Shown: positions 6,526-12,480 of the stretch, piece after piece
Layout of the letters: the number at the start of each line of letters is the position of its first letter
Position numbering within the stretch: the first letter of the stretch is position 1
Virus record (IMG/VR): IMGVR_UViG_3300032304_001632
Span: 1-31,387 of that record
DNA length: 31,387 nt
Source of the DNA: a virus
Direction: 5' to 3' (one strand)
Translations under genes and position numbers: made by a program
The notes under the pieces: generated by a model
What the model saw: the letters and a program-made list of their open reading frames with translations, nothing else
Databases searched by the model: none
What the model was told of the DNA's origin: nothing

Positions 6526-6610
6526 CGTTAAGTACCCGAACGGTTTTCAGGGACCAGTCTGATACACTGGGTGCGAAAGCACGATGTGGGTTCGAATCCC
6601 ACCTTAACGA
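6526..6610 (+). tRNA. Class II tRNA with Ile-type anticodon GAT (tyrosine-like body)
   Basis: Acceptor CGTTAAG/CTTAACG, discriminator A. The D arm is TACCCGAACGG...AGGGA. The anticodon arm CCAGT-CTGATAC-ACTGG is fully paired and gives GAT. The variable arm GTGC-GAAA-GCAC is long, and the T arm is GTGGG-TTCGAAT-CCCAC. Isoleucine tRNAs are class I; the D arm and variable arm here resemble bacterial tRNA-Tyr, whose anticodon is GTA. Which amino acid it carries cannot be told from the sequence. C1-G72 is also unusual for bacterial Ile or Tyr tRNA. Confidence 0.75.
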
Positions 6611-6657
6611 CTAAATGCAGATGCATCCCCTCAAGCTTATTTTTTGTATCTTGTAGT

Positions 6658-6665
6658 ATATTTAT
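6658..6665 (+). promoter_or_regulatory. ATATTTAT motif, putative late promoter
   Basis: Exact octamer 16 bases before the homing endonuclease at 6681. Confidence 0.5.
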
Positions 6666-6680
6666 TAATAAATAGATGTT

Positions 6681-7082
6681 ATGAAACGAGGTAGAAAAAT
6701 AAAAAGAGATTGTCAATATTGTAAAAATGAATTTGAAGTATTGATGATTAAAGCAAGGCAAGGTAAAGGGTTGTATTGCAGCACTACATGTTACCATTCG
6801 TATAGAAAGGAACATTCAAAAGACCCAAAGTATTTGAATATTATACACCAGAAAACACACAAGTATGGTATAACCGAATCTGAATACTTAGGTATGTTTG
6901 AAGAACAAAACAATTCTTGTGCGATATGTGAAACATCATTTGGTGATGTTAGAGCATGTGTTGACCACTCACATAAAACTGGTATTGTGAGGGGATTGTT
7001 ATGTGATAGTTGTAATAAAGGTTTGGGGATGTTTAAAGACAACCCAGAGTTATTAATTAAAGCAATAAAATACCTTGAATAA
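6681..7082 (+). CDS. Endonuclease VII-like (HNH-type) homing endonuclease
   Basis: 133 residues. The N-terminal half has paired cysteines (CQYCKNEF and CSTTC) forming a zinc-binding DNA-recognition module. The C-terminal half matches the recombination endonuclease VII family: YGITESEYLGMFEEQNNSCA, ICE, then VDHSHKTGIVRGLLCDSCNK and GLGMFKDNPELL. The DHSH dyad is catalytic and the four cysteines bind zinc. Free-standing proteins of this kind in phages are selfish homing enzymes, unlike the Holliday-junction resolvase gp49 of T4. It lies inside the tRNA cluster, directly before an abnormal tRNA (7084-7163), which suggests insertion damaged that gene. Confidence 0.85.
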   Translation: MKRGRKIKRDCQYCKNEFEVLMIKARQGKGLYCSTTCYHSYRKEHSKDPKYLNIIHQKTHKYGITESEYLGMFEEQNNSCAICETSFGDVRACVDHSHKTGIVRGLLCDSCNKGLGMFKDNPELLIKAIKYLE

Positions 7083-7083
7083 A

Positions 7084-7163
7084 CGAGACGTACCGAGACA
7101 TGCTTATATCATGTATAGTCGTAGCGGTTGTTGAAAACGTGGGTTCGAATCCCACCGTCTCGA
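7084..7163 (+). tRNA. Abnormal tRNA (intact acceptor and T arm, disrupted centre)
   Basis: Acceptor CGAGACG/CGTCTCG, T arm GTGGG-TTCGAAT-CCCAC and discriminator A are perfect. The 48 bases between do not fold into ordinary D and anticodon arms. The only good stem is ACATG-CTTATAT-CATGT, which has a seven-base loop and would give anticodon TAT (Ile, AUA), but it sits where the D arm should be. Either a degenerating gene or an unusual D-armless tRNA. It begins two bases after the stop of the endonuclease gene. Confidence 0.45.
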
Positions 7164-7210
7164 CAGAAAGGGTAGTTGGTCACATGTGAGTTCGAATCTC
7201 ACCTTCTGTA
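7163..7210 (+). pseudogene. tRNA relic lacking the anticodon arm
   Basis: Acceptor ACAGAAA/CTTCTGT (one mismatch) and T arm GTGAG-TTCGAAT-CTCAC are present, and GGGTAGTTGGTC looks like a D arm, but only 16 bases separate acceptor and T stem, so the anticodon arm is missing. Its first base is the discriminator of the previous tRNA. Confidence 0.6.
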
Positions 7211-7211
7211 C

Positions 7212-7281
7212 AAAGTTTATGCAATCTACGGGGTCTCTCATGTAATATTGAGGCGTGTCTAACCCAAAGCCTCTAAACTTT
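7212..7281 (+). other. Structured region of unknown type
   Basis: An outer helix AAAGTTTA (7212-7219) / TAAACTTT (7274-7281) encloses a GAGGC/GCCTC hairpin (7250-7254 with 7269-7273). The length is tRNA-like (70 bases), but there is no TTCGAAT loop or readable anticodon arm. The T run at the 3' side could also make this a terminator. Possibly another decayed tRNA. Confidence 0.4.
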
Positions 7282-7286
7282 TTTAT

Positions 7287-7361
7287 TCTGGGGAAGCTTA
7301 AGTGGTATACAGCTACGGCCTGTTAAGCCGAAGATAGTGGGTTCGAGTCCCACCCCCAGAG
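7287..7361 (+). tRNA. tRNA-Asn (GTT)
   Basis: Acceptor TCTGGGG/CCCCAGA, discriminator G. The anticodon loop CTGTTAA gives GTT. T arm GTGGG-TTCGAGT-CCCAC. No encoded CCA. Confidence 0.9.
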
Positions 7362-7489
7362 CAATATTTGGTTACCCCGCTTGTTCCGTATGGGGTTATA
7401 AAGATGAATCAGTTAACGGAGCCCATGAAGGTACCTATACCGAAGAAAATAGGAAAGATTCTACAATCAACCAAAATGGCGATAGTTAG
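7361..7489 (+). other. Gap with an open frame but no start codon
   Basis: The 116 bases between tRNA-Asn and tRNA-Met contain no recognisable tRNA. One frame is open for 43 codons and reads like a hydrophilic protein (GYPACSVWGYKDESVNGAHE), but it has no start codon and begins at the last base of tRNA-Asn. It is more GC-rich than its surroundings. Probably a gene remnant or tRNA spacer. Confidence 0.25.
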
Positions 7490-7550
7490 TGGAAAACAAC
7501 CGTCCCTCATATGGATGGTCAAGTGGGTTCGAACCCCACAGTCGCCACCA
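7478..7550 (+). tRNA. tRNA-Met (CAT)
   Basis: Acceptor GGCGATA/AGTCGCC (seventh pair mismatched), discriminator A, followed by an encoded CCA (7548-7550), unlike most neighbours. The loop CTCATAT gives CAT. Elongator Met is the simplest reading; an Ile2 tRNA with modified C34 cannot be excluded. Confidence 0.8.
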
Positions 7551-7560
7551 AATTAAATAT

Positions 7561-7635
7561 ACCCTCGTAGCTCAATTGGATTAGAGCACACGATTACGAC
7601 TCGTGAGGCTGGGAGTTCAAATCTCTCCGAGGGTA
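7561..7635 (+). tRNA. tRNA-Arg (ACG)
   Basis: Acceptor ACCCTCG/CGAGGGT. Anticodon arm CACGA-TTACGAC-TCGTG gives ACG. T arm GGGAG-TTCAAAT-CTCTC. Reads CGN codons after A34 deamination. Confidence 0.92.
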
Positions 7636-7643
7636 CAAAACAC

Positions 7644-7716
7644 GCCCCCATGGTGTAATGGATTAGCACAAGGTCCTTCTAAGGCTTTAGTCCAGGTTCG
7701 AATCCTGGTGGGGGTA
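7644..7716 (+). tRNA. tRNA-Arg (TCT)
   Basis: Acceptor GCCCCCA/TGGGGGT (first pair G-U). The anticodon loop CTTCTAA gives TCT for AGA/AGG codons, the main Arg codons of this AT-rich genome. T arm CCAGG-TTCGAAT-CCTGG. Confidence 0.9.
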
Positions 7717-7722
7717 CAATAT

Positions 7723-7811
7723 AGAGAGGTGCACGAGAGGTTTAAGTGGCCACACTGCTAATGTGGTGGACCTTTAATAAGGTCCCATGGGTTCGAATCC
7801 CATCTTCTCTG
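7723..7811 (+). tRNA. tRNA-Ser (GCT)
   Basis: Acceptor AGAGAGG/CTTCTCT, discriminator G. Anticodon arm CCACA-CTGCTAA-TGTGG gives GCT. Long variable arm. Reads AGT/AGC codons. Confidence 0.92.
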
Positions 7812-7891
7812 CTTTAGTTTTTTGTTGCAATATATACCATTTTTTGGTACATTACGCAATTAATTACTAAAATCTATTTACCAATATGTTA

Positions 7892-7899
7892 ATATTTAT
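7892..7899 (+). promoter_or_regulatory. ATATTTAT motif, putative late promoter
   Basis: Exact octamer four bases before GTG 7904. The same spacing is seen at 8285, 29473 and 31079, which is why I place the start of the GIY-YIG gene at that GTG. Confidence 0.5.
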
Positions 7900-7903
7900 A
7901 TAT

Positions 7904-8272
7904 GTGAGTAAAGAAGAAAAAAAATATCATATTATATATAAAACAACGTGTTTAATCAATAAAAAATATTATATTGGTATGCATTCAACCGATGACCTGG
8001 AAGATGGTTATATGGGTTCTGGAAAAGCGTTAAAATTTTCAATAACAAGATATGGTAAAGAAAATCATAAAGTAGAAATACTTGAAATGGTTGAAAATCG
8101 AGAATTATTGGGTGAAAGAGAAAAAGCTATAGTTACCTTAAATAAAGTTCGAGATGGTAAATGCATGAATTTAAAGATTGGTGGTATTGGTGGTTTTATG
8201 AAAAAAGATAGGAAAAAGAAGAAAAAAAAGAAATCACCAGTAAAAAAAAGACAAACTAAGCCAAAAAAGTAG
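7904..8272 (+). CDS. GIY-YIG homing endonuclease (Seg-like)
   Basis: About 122 residues from GTG 7904. An in-frame ATG at 7886 would add six residues but overlies the promoter-like motif. The GIY-YIG core is clear: YHIIYKTTCLINKKYYIGMH, then YMGSGKALKFSITRYGKENH and the catalytic Glu in ELLGEREKAIV. Phage Seg proteins with the same start (IYKTTN...YIGMH) cut and spread into neighbouring intergenic sites. The C-terminal 30 residues are an almost pure Lys run (KKDRKKKKKKKSPVKKRQ) that may bind DNA non-specifically. It ends the tRNA cluster. Confidence 0.85.
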   Translation: MSKEEKKYHIIYKTTCLINKKYYIGMHSTDDLEDGYMGSGKALKFSITRYGKENHKVEILEMVENRELLGEREKAIVTLNKVRDGKCMNLKIGGIGGFMKKDRKKKKKKKSPVKKRQTKPKK

Positions 8273-8280
8273 ATATTTAT
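8273..8280 (+). promoter_or_regulatory. ATATTTAT motif, putative late promoter
   Basis: Exact octamer four bases before the start at 8285; the transcript would be leaderless or nearly so. Confidence 0.5.
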
Positions 8281-8284
8281 TAAT

Positions 8285-8929
8285 ATGAAAGATTTTATTA
8301 GATTAAGATTATTGGAAGCTATTAAAGGTACCCATTGGAAAAGGGATAGTTATCCAATTAGAATTGAGGATAGCACTTTTAAAGATTTGGGGCCTGAAGC
8401 TAAAGCTGAAGTAGATAATAGAATTGAATTTATTGAAAATTTAAATTTTGATGAGAGTGGTATCCAAAAAATTGGAATATGGGTATATGAGGCAAATAAA
8501 ACAATATTATATCCACCATTCACTGAAAGAGATAAAGGTCGTTTTTTATTAGCCATTATTAATAATAATGAAATGACCACACTTTATTGGAAACATAAAT
8601 TTGAAGGTCAATATGATTATGATATTACATATGCTGAATTAGTTGAATTTTCAAATAGTGAATATTACGATAAGGACACTAAACCAGTTTCAATAAAAAA
8701 TTTAACAGCTTGGAAAAAGTCTAAAAAACAAATTGGACAACCATCAACACCAAATGTTAACAAGTTTAAAAAAATAAAATTAATTGATGGTACAATTGTT
8801 AAGTATTATGAATTAAGTAATAAATTTGAAACTTTAGAGGGTGAACCATTAAATATTGATGACATTCTTTATAAATTACCAAAAGATTTACAGAATAAAG
8901 TATTTGAATTGTTGGAAAATCGAAAATAA
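8285..8929 (+). CDS. Hypothetical protein with capsid-targeting-like N terminus
   Basis: 214 residues. The N terminus MKDFIRLRLLEA is a basic amphipathic helix ending in L-L-E/A, like the T4 internal proteins (MKTYQEFIAEA). The body is mixed alpha/beta (KIGIWVYEANKTILYPPFTE, then GRFLLAIINNNEMTTLYWKH), with a Lys-rich central linker and a small C-terminal domain (VKYYELSNKFETLEGEPLNI). I do not recognise it. Together with the putative late promoter, a role in the virion is likely. Twelve bases separate it from the GIY-YIG gene. Confidence 0.7.
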   Translation: MKDFIRLRLLEAIKGTHWKRDSYPIRIEDSTFKDLGPEAKAEVDNRIEFIENLNFDESGIQKIGIWVYEANKTILYPPFTERDKGRFLLAIINNNEMTTLYWKHKFEGQYDYDITYAELVEFSNSEYYDKDTKPVSIKNLTAWKKSKKQIGQPSTPNVNKFKKIKLIDGTIVKYYELSNKFETLEGEPLNIDDILYKLPKDLQNKVFELLENRK

Positions 8930-8941
8930 TTCCAATAATTA

Positions 8942-8973
8942 TTTGTTACTTTAAAATATTTTGTTTATATTTG
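8942..8973 (+). promoter_or_regulatory. Bacteroidetes-type promoter
   Basis: TTTG at 8942-8945, 20 bases, TATATTTG at 8966-8973. The ATG of the next gene is only four bases after the -7 element, implying a leaderless transcript. Confidence 0.8.
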
Positions 8974-8977
8974 CATC

Positions 8978-9508
8978 ATGGTAAATATAAATAAAATAAA
9001 AATCTACATATTGGGTAATGAATCTATAGATTATGATTCATATATTGATTATTCAGTTAAATTACCTGATGGTTTACTAATGTGTTTAATGTTGGACAAT
9101 AATCGATTGTCTGAAGAGTTATCTGATTTTGAATCTTACTACTTAGATGATTTAGATTTAATTGATAGTAATTATTACTCAGCACTAAATGAAATATTAG
9201 ATTACATTGGGTTGAATGAAGATATTGATGGTATTTTAGATTTAATGTACGATAATAAAGATGACCAAAATAGGTTATTTTATTTAAAAACACTACTATA
9301 TTATAAATCAAACCAAGAAGGTAAAGAATTAAAATCATACAACTTAAAAATTAAACATTTTGATGATTTAATTAACCAATATTCAGAAGATTTCATATTC
9401 TTTGATGTTATATCAAATAATGAAGATTATTCAGAATCTGAAATATATCTAATGACTTATTTAACTGAAAACGAACTTAAAAATAAATTCACGAATTATA
9501 TAATATGA
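8978..9508 (+). CDS. Hypothetical acidic helical protein
   Basis: 176 residues, very acidic and Asp/Tyr/Leu-rich (DFESYYLDDLDLIDSNYYSA, then GLNEDIDGILDLMYDNKDDQ). Such composition is common in DNA mimics and anti-defence proteins, but I see no defining motif. It is transcribed from its own promoter with the ATG at the expected start of transcription. The ATGA overlap with the kinase/2H gene at 9505 shows translational coupling to an RNA-repair enzyme. Confidence 0.75.
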   Translation: MVNINKIKIYILGNESIDYDSYIDYSVKLPDGLLMCLMLDNNRLSEELSDFESYYLDDLDLIDSNYYSALNEILDYIGLNEDIDGILDLMYDNKDDQNRLFYLKTLLYYKSNQEGKELKSYNLKIKHFDDLINQYSEDFIFFDVISNNEDYSESEIYLMTYLTENELKNKFTNYII

Positions 9509-10443
9509 AAGATAAAATAAAAAGTATATTAAGAGAAGGGGTTATTAAAAATTCCTTAGGTATTATCGTAACAAAACCAGACCAAGAACTTATTATAATG
9601 AGAGGCATACCAGGTGGTGGTAAAAGCACAAAAGCTAAACAATTGGTTGGTAATGGTGTAATTCATTCAACTGATGATTTAATTGAAGCAAATGGTGATT
9701 ACAATGAGTTTTTTACCAACATGGTAGCTAATAATGATTTTTCAGCATTAGGGCAAATGCACAAATCCAATTTTAATAATGCTGTGACCTCAATGAAGAG
9801 TGGTATTTCACCAGTAATCATTGACAACACCAATATTAGAGCAAATGAACCTAAAAATTATGTAGAAGCAGCACTTAATTTGGGTTATGATGATAACAAC
9901 ATTAAATTTGTTGAAATAGGTACTGGTGGTTTATCAGCTGAAGAATTAGCACAAAGAAATACACATGGTGTACCATTGGATAAAATAAAGTCAATGATTC
10001 AAGCATATGAATCCGCTGGACCAATGACTTTGCAAAAAGTTTTGGATGCAAAACCAATGTACCAACAAAAAATGTTTGCATCTTTGGTTTTAGATGATAG
10101 TTCTAAAAGTAAGTTATTATCTTCAGTATCAAAATACATACCAGAGGGTTGGGAAGTTATTGCACACCACATGACTATTAATTTCGGTAAAGGGTTACCT
10201 GAAGATTTAAAAACTGATTTAGGTAAAACAAAATCTATTACCGCTAGAGAAATTGGTATTTCCGAAATGTCTATTGCGGTAAAGGTTGATGGTTATCCTA
10301 GTGATAAGGTAATACCACATATAACCATTGCAATTAATCCAAATGGTGGTAAACCAGTTATGTCAAATGATATAACAGATTGGAAACCTTTAGAGTCACC
10401 AGTGAGATTAAATGGTGTGGTATCTGAAGAAAAATTAGGTTAA
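9505..10443 (+). CDS. Polynucleotide 5'-kinase / 2H phosphoesterase fusion (RNA end healing)
   Basis: 312 residues. Residues 28-180 are a P-loop kinase: GIPGGGKST (34-42), IHSTDDLIE (53-61) and IIDNTNIRANEP (105-116), as in polynucleotide kinases of the NEDD4BP2 type. Residues 205-305 contain two H-x-T motifs, HHMTI (H222, T224) and PHITI (H272, T274), the mark of 2H phosphoesterases that open 2',3'-cyclic phosphates. The order kinase then 2H is like the healing half of fungal tRNA ligase, so the protein could prepare both ends of a cleaved tRNA for the ligases encoded at 14805 and 17466. The N terminus MKDKIKSILREG carries the same I-L-R-E/G tag as the CCA enzyme and may be a cleaved capsid-targeting peptide. 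No phosphatase of the T4 Pnkp type is seen. Confidence 0.8.
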   Translation: MKDKIKSILREGVIKNSLGIIVTKPDQELIIMRGIPGGGKSTKAKQLVGNGVIHSTDDLIEANGDYNEFFTNMVANNDFSALGQMHKSNFNNAVTSMKSGISPVIIDNTNIRANEPKNYVEAALNLGYDDNNIKFVEIGTGGLSAEELAQRNTHGVPLDKIKSMIQAYESAGPMTLQKVLDAKPMYQQKMFASLVLDDSSKSKLLSSVSKYIPEGWEVIAHHMTINFGKGLPEDLKTDLGKTKSITAREIGISEMSIAVKVDGYPSDKVIPHITIAINPNGGKPVMSNDITDWKPLESPVRLNGVVSEEKLG

Positions 10444-10458
10444 TTAAAAAATTATCAC

Positions 10459-10466
10459 TATATTTG
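10459..10466 (+). promoter_or_regulatory. Bacteroidetes-type -7 element
   Basis: TATATTTG four bases before the ATG at 10471, as at 8978 and 21096. The upstream -33 region is less clear. Confidence 0.6.
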
Positions 10467-10470
10467 TAAT

Positions 10471-10635
10471 ATGAATATATTTGTTTTAGACGAGAATCCA
10501 CAAATTGCTGCGCAGATGCACAATGATAAACATGTGGTAAAAATGATACTTGAAACTTTTATAAAGTTACACATATTTATAAATAAAAAGATATGGAAAC
10601 TTGTGAAATTTGTAAAGAATCATTTAAAAATCTAA
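10471..10635 (+). pseudogene. 5' fragment of a gene truncated by a homing endonuclease
   Basis: MNIFVLDENPQIAAQMHNDK followed by HVVKMILETF matches the first 30 residues of the intact gene at 11620 (MNIFALDLDTKKCAQYHVDK, then HITKMCVEYAQ). The likeness then ends and a short unrelated tail runs 43 bases into the homing endonuclease gene at 10593 in another frame. The break is at the upstream edge of that gene. The promoter is still in place. No 3' remainder of this copy is visible. Confidence 0.75.
10573..10580 (+). promoter_or_regulatory. ATATTTAT motif, putative late promoter
   Basis: Exact octamer 12 bases before the homing endonuclease at 10593. Confidence 0.5.
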
Positions 10636-11561
10636 AGGGATTAACTACCCATGTTAATTCTAAACATAAACTAACTGGTAAAGAATACTATGATGGATAC
10701 CTTAAAAAAGAAGGTGAAGGTCAGTGTATTGTTTGTGGTAGTGAAACTACTTATAGGAATGTTGGTGTTGGATATTTGGGTAATTGTTCTATGAAATGTA
10801 GAAATAAGAATAAAACCATCAAACGTGATTATTGGAAAGGTAAAACTCAATCAAATGAGCATATTGAGAAGCGAATATTAAATACAAATCAAGAGGTTAA
10901 ACAAACTAATTGGGAGTCATCAATATTGGAAAAATATGGTGTTAGTAACCCAAGTAAATTAGATTCAGTTAAAACTAAAATTAGTATTGGTAATAAAGGT
11001 AAAACTGTTGATAGAGATTCAGAATGGCAAAATAAAATCATTGATTCAAAAAGAAAAAATGGTACGTTAAAACATTCCAATGAAACTAAATCTAAAATTG
11101 GTAATGGCCTTAATAAGTATCATTCATTAAATTTAGATAGAGAGAAATACATATCTAAATCAAATAATATTAGTCATTTTTGTGGTTGGTATAATGGATT
11201 ATATTTTAGGAGTTCATTAGAATTATCTTTTTTATTCATAAATAAAGAGGTATCTTATACTAGTTGTGAAAAGAACAAGTATAAGATTATCTATGAGAAA
11301 GATGGTAAAAAAAAAGTTTACTATCCCGATTATACCGATGGTGATATAATTTATGAGATTAAACCAAGTACTTTATTAGAATATAAAGATAATGATTTAA
11401 AGATTAAGAAAGGTTTAGAATTATATGGTGATAAGTATAAAGTCATCACTGAAAAAGAAACACCATATATTGAGAAAACTAAAATATTAGAGTTAATTGG
11501 AACTGGTATTGTGTGTGTTAACGAAAAATCATTAAAAATATTAGAAAAATATAAACATTAA
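10593..11561 (+). CDS. Homing endonuclease with zinc finger, NUMOD repeats and PD-(D/E)XK-like nuclease
   Basis: 322 residues. Residues 1-30 are a C2H2-like finger (CEICKESFKNLKGLTTHVNS, then KH). A second CxxC pair lies near 45-70. Residues 100-180 have KYGVSNPSKLDS and GNKGK repeats typical of NUMOD DNA-binding modules. The C-terminal part has the order E...D...ExK: YFRSSLELSFLF, VYYPDYT and IIYEIKPS, as in PD-(D/E)XK nucleases. The gene sits at the break of the truncated copy at 10471 and just before an intact paralogue. Confidence 0.8.
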   Translation: METCEICKESFKNLKGLTTHVNSKHKLTGKEYYDGYLKKEGEGQCIVCGSETTYRNVGVGYLGNCSMKCRNKNKTIKRDYWKGKTQSNEHIEKRILNTNQEVKQTNWESSILEKYGVSNPSKLDSVKTKISIGNKGKTVDRDSEWQNKIIDSKRKNGTLKHSNETKSKIGNGLNKYHSLNLDREKYISKSNNISHFCGWYNGLYFRSSLELSFLFINKEVSYTSCEKNKYKIIYEKDGKKKVYYPDYTDGDIIYEIKPSTLLEYKDNDLKIKKGLELYGDKYKVITEKETPYIEKTKILELIGTGIVCVNEKSLKILEKYKH

Positions 11562-11593
11562 TTTGTTTAATCAAAATATTATACTTACCTTTG
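11562..11593 (+). promoter_or_regulatory. Bacteroidetes-type promoter
   Basis: TTTG at 11562-11565, 20 bases, TACCTTTG at 11586-11593, upstream of the gene at 11620. Confidence 0.75.
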
Positions 11594-11619
11594 TTAAACA
11601 ATATTAAAAAAAATAAATT

Positions 11620-12093
11620 ATGAATATTTTCGCACTAGATTTAGATACTAAAAAATGTGCTCAGTATCATGTGGACAAACATATTACTAAAATGTGTGTC
11701 GAATATGCCCAATTATTGTGTGGGGTTCATCATATGACTGATAGTCAATACGTGATACCATATAAACTATCACATAAAAATCACCCATGTTCAATATGGG
11801 TTAGAGAATGTATTGAAAACTACACTTGGTTGTGTGATTTAGGTATTGCATTATGTGATGAATATCGATACCGATATGGTAAAAGACATAAATCGTTAGA
11901 TGTGATTGAGTGGGCTTTATTTTATAAGCCAAATCTACCAACAAATGGTGATATAACACCATTTGCTTTAGCGATGCCAGATGAATGTAAAGTTCATTCA
12001 GCTGTTGAATCATATAGGTTATATTATATTACTTATAAAAAAAGTTTGGGTACTTGGAAAAATAGAAATCAACCTGAATGGTTTAAAATTTAA
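11620..12093 (+). CDS. Conserved phage protein of unknown function (MNIF...DKHxxKM family)
   Basis: 157 residues. The pattern MNIFALDLDTKKCAQYHVDK-HITKM near the N terminus, the SHKNHPCSIWVRE core, the CDEYRYRYGKRHKS helix, the MPDECK element and the KSLGTWKNRNQPEWF ending are familiar from a family common in large phages of many hosts and usually left as hypothetical. Conserved His, Asp and Lys residues suggest an enzyme, but I know of no demonstrated activity. It is the intact paralogue of the fragment at 10471. Confidence 0.75.
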   Translation: MNIFALDLDTKKCAQYHVDKHITKMCVEYAQLLCGVHHMTDSQYVIPYKLSHKNHPCSIWVRECIENYTWLCDLGIALCDEYRYRYGKRHKSLDVIEWALFYKPNLPTNGDITPFALAMPDECKVHSAVESYRLYYITYKKSLGTWKNRNQPEWFKI

Positions 12094-12104
12094 ATAAAAT
12101 TAAA

Positions 12105-12404
12105 ATGAAGGGTAATTTAGAAAGATACGATGAGATAGCAATTAAGTTATTGAAGGTTGGGGAAGCACTTATAATGGAAGGTGAGGACAAGGGGGATTAT
12201 ACTATACTTAATATTGGTAATTTCATAATATTTGTTAGTTCTTTACTCTATGATGAATCAGATATTCATTTATTTTCTGAACTTTGTAGCATGATGGCCG
12301 CTAAAAAAATGATGGATGAAAGTGAGATGATGAATTTATTAAGTGATTTAAGTTTTCAAGAATTGGAGGGTTTAATTAAAATGTTAAAAGATAAAAGAGG
12401 TTAA
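12105..12404 (+). CDS. Hypothetical helical protein
   Basis: 99 residues, predicted mostly helical, with a hydrophobic middle (YTILNIGNFIIFVSSLLYDE) and a Met-rich stretch (CSMMAAKKMMDESEMMNLLS). It follows the previous gene by 11 bases and is probably co-transcribed. No family recognised. Confidence 0.7.
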   Translation: MKGNLERYDEIAIKLLKVGEALIMEGEDKGDYTILNIGNFIIFVSSLLYDESDIHLFSELCSMMAAKKMMDESEMMNLLSDLSFQELEGLIKMLKDKRG

Positions 12405-12453
12405 GATAGAACAATAAGTAACAATTAACTTTACATTTTTACTTAATATACTT

Positions 12454-12461
12454 ATATTTAT
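12454..12461 (+). promoter_or_regulatory. ATATTTAT motif, putative late promoter
   Basis: Exact octamer 20 bases before the secreted protein gene at 12481. Confidence 0.45.
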
Positions 12462-12480
12462 AAAATAAAACTAAATAGTT

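Noticed and set aside
7368-7556. 62-codon plus-strand ORF over the tRNA-Met gene
   Set aside because: Its second half is tRNA sequence, and no promoter or family supports it.
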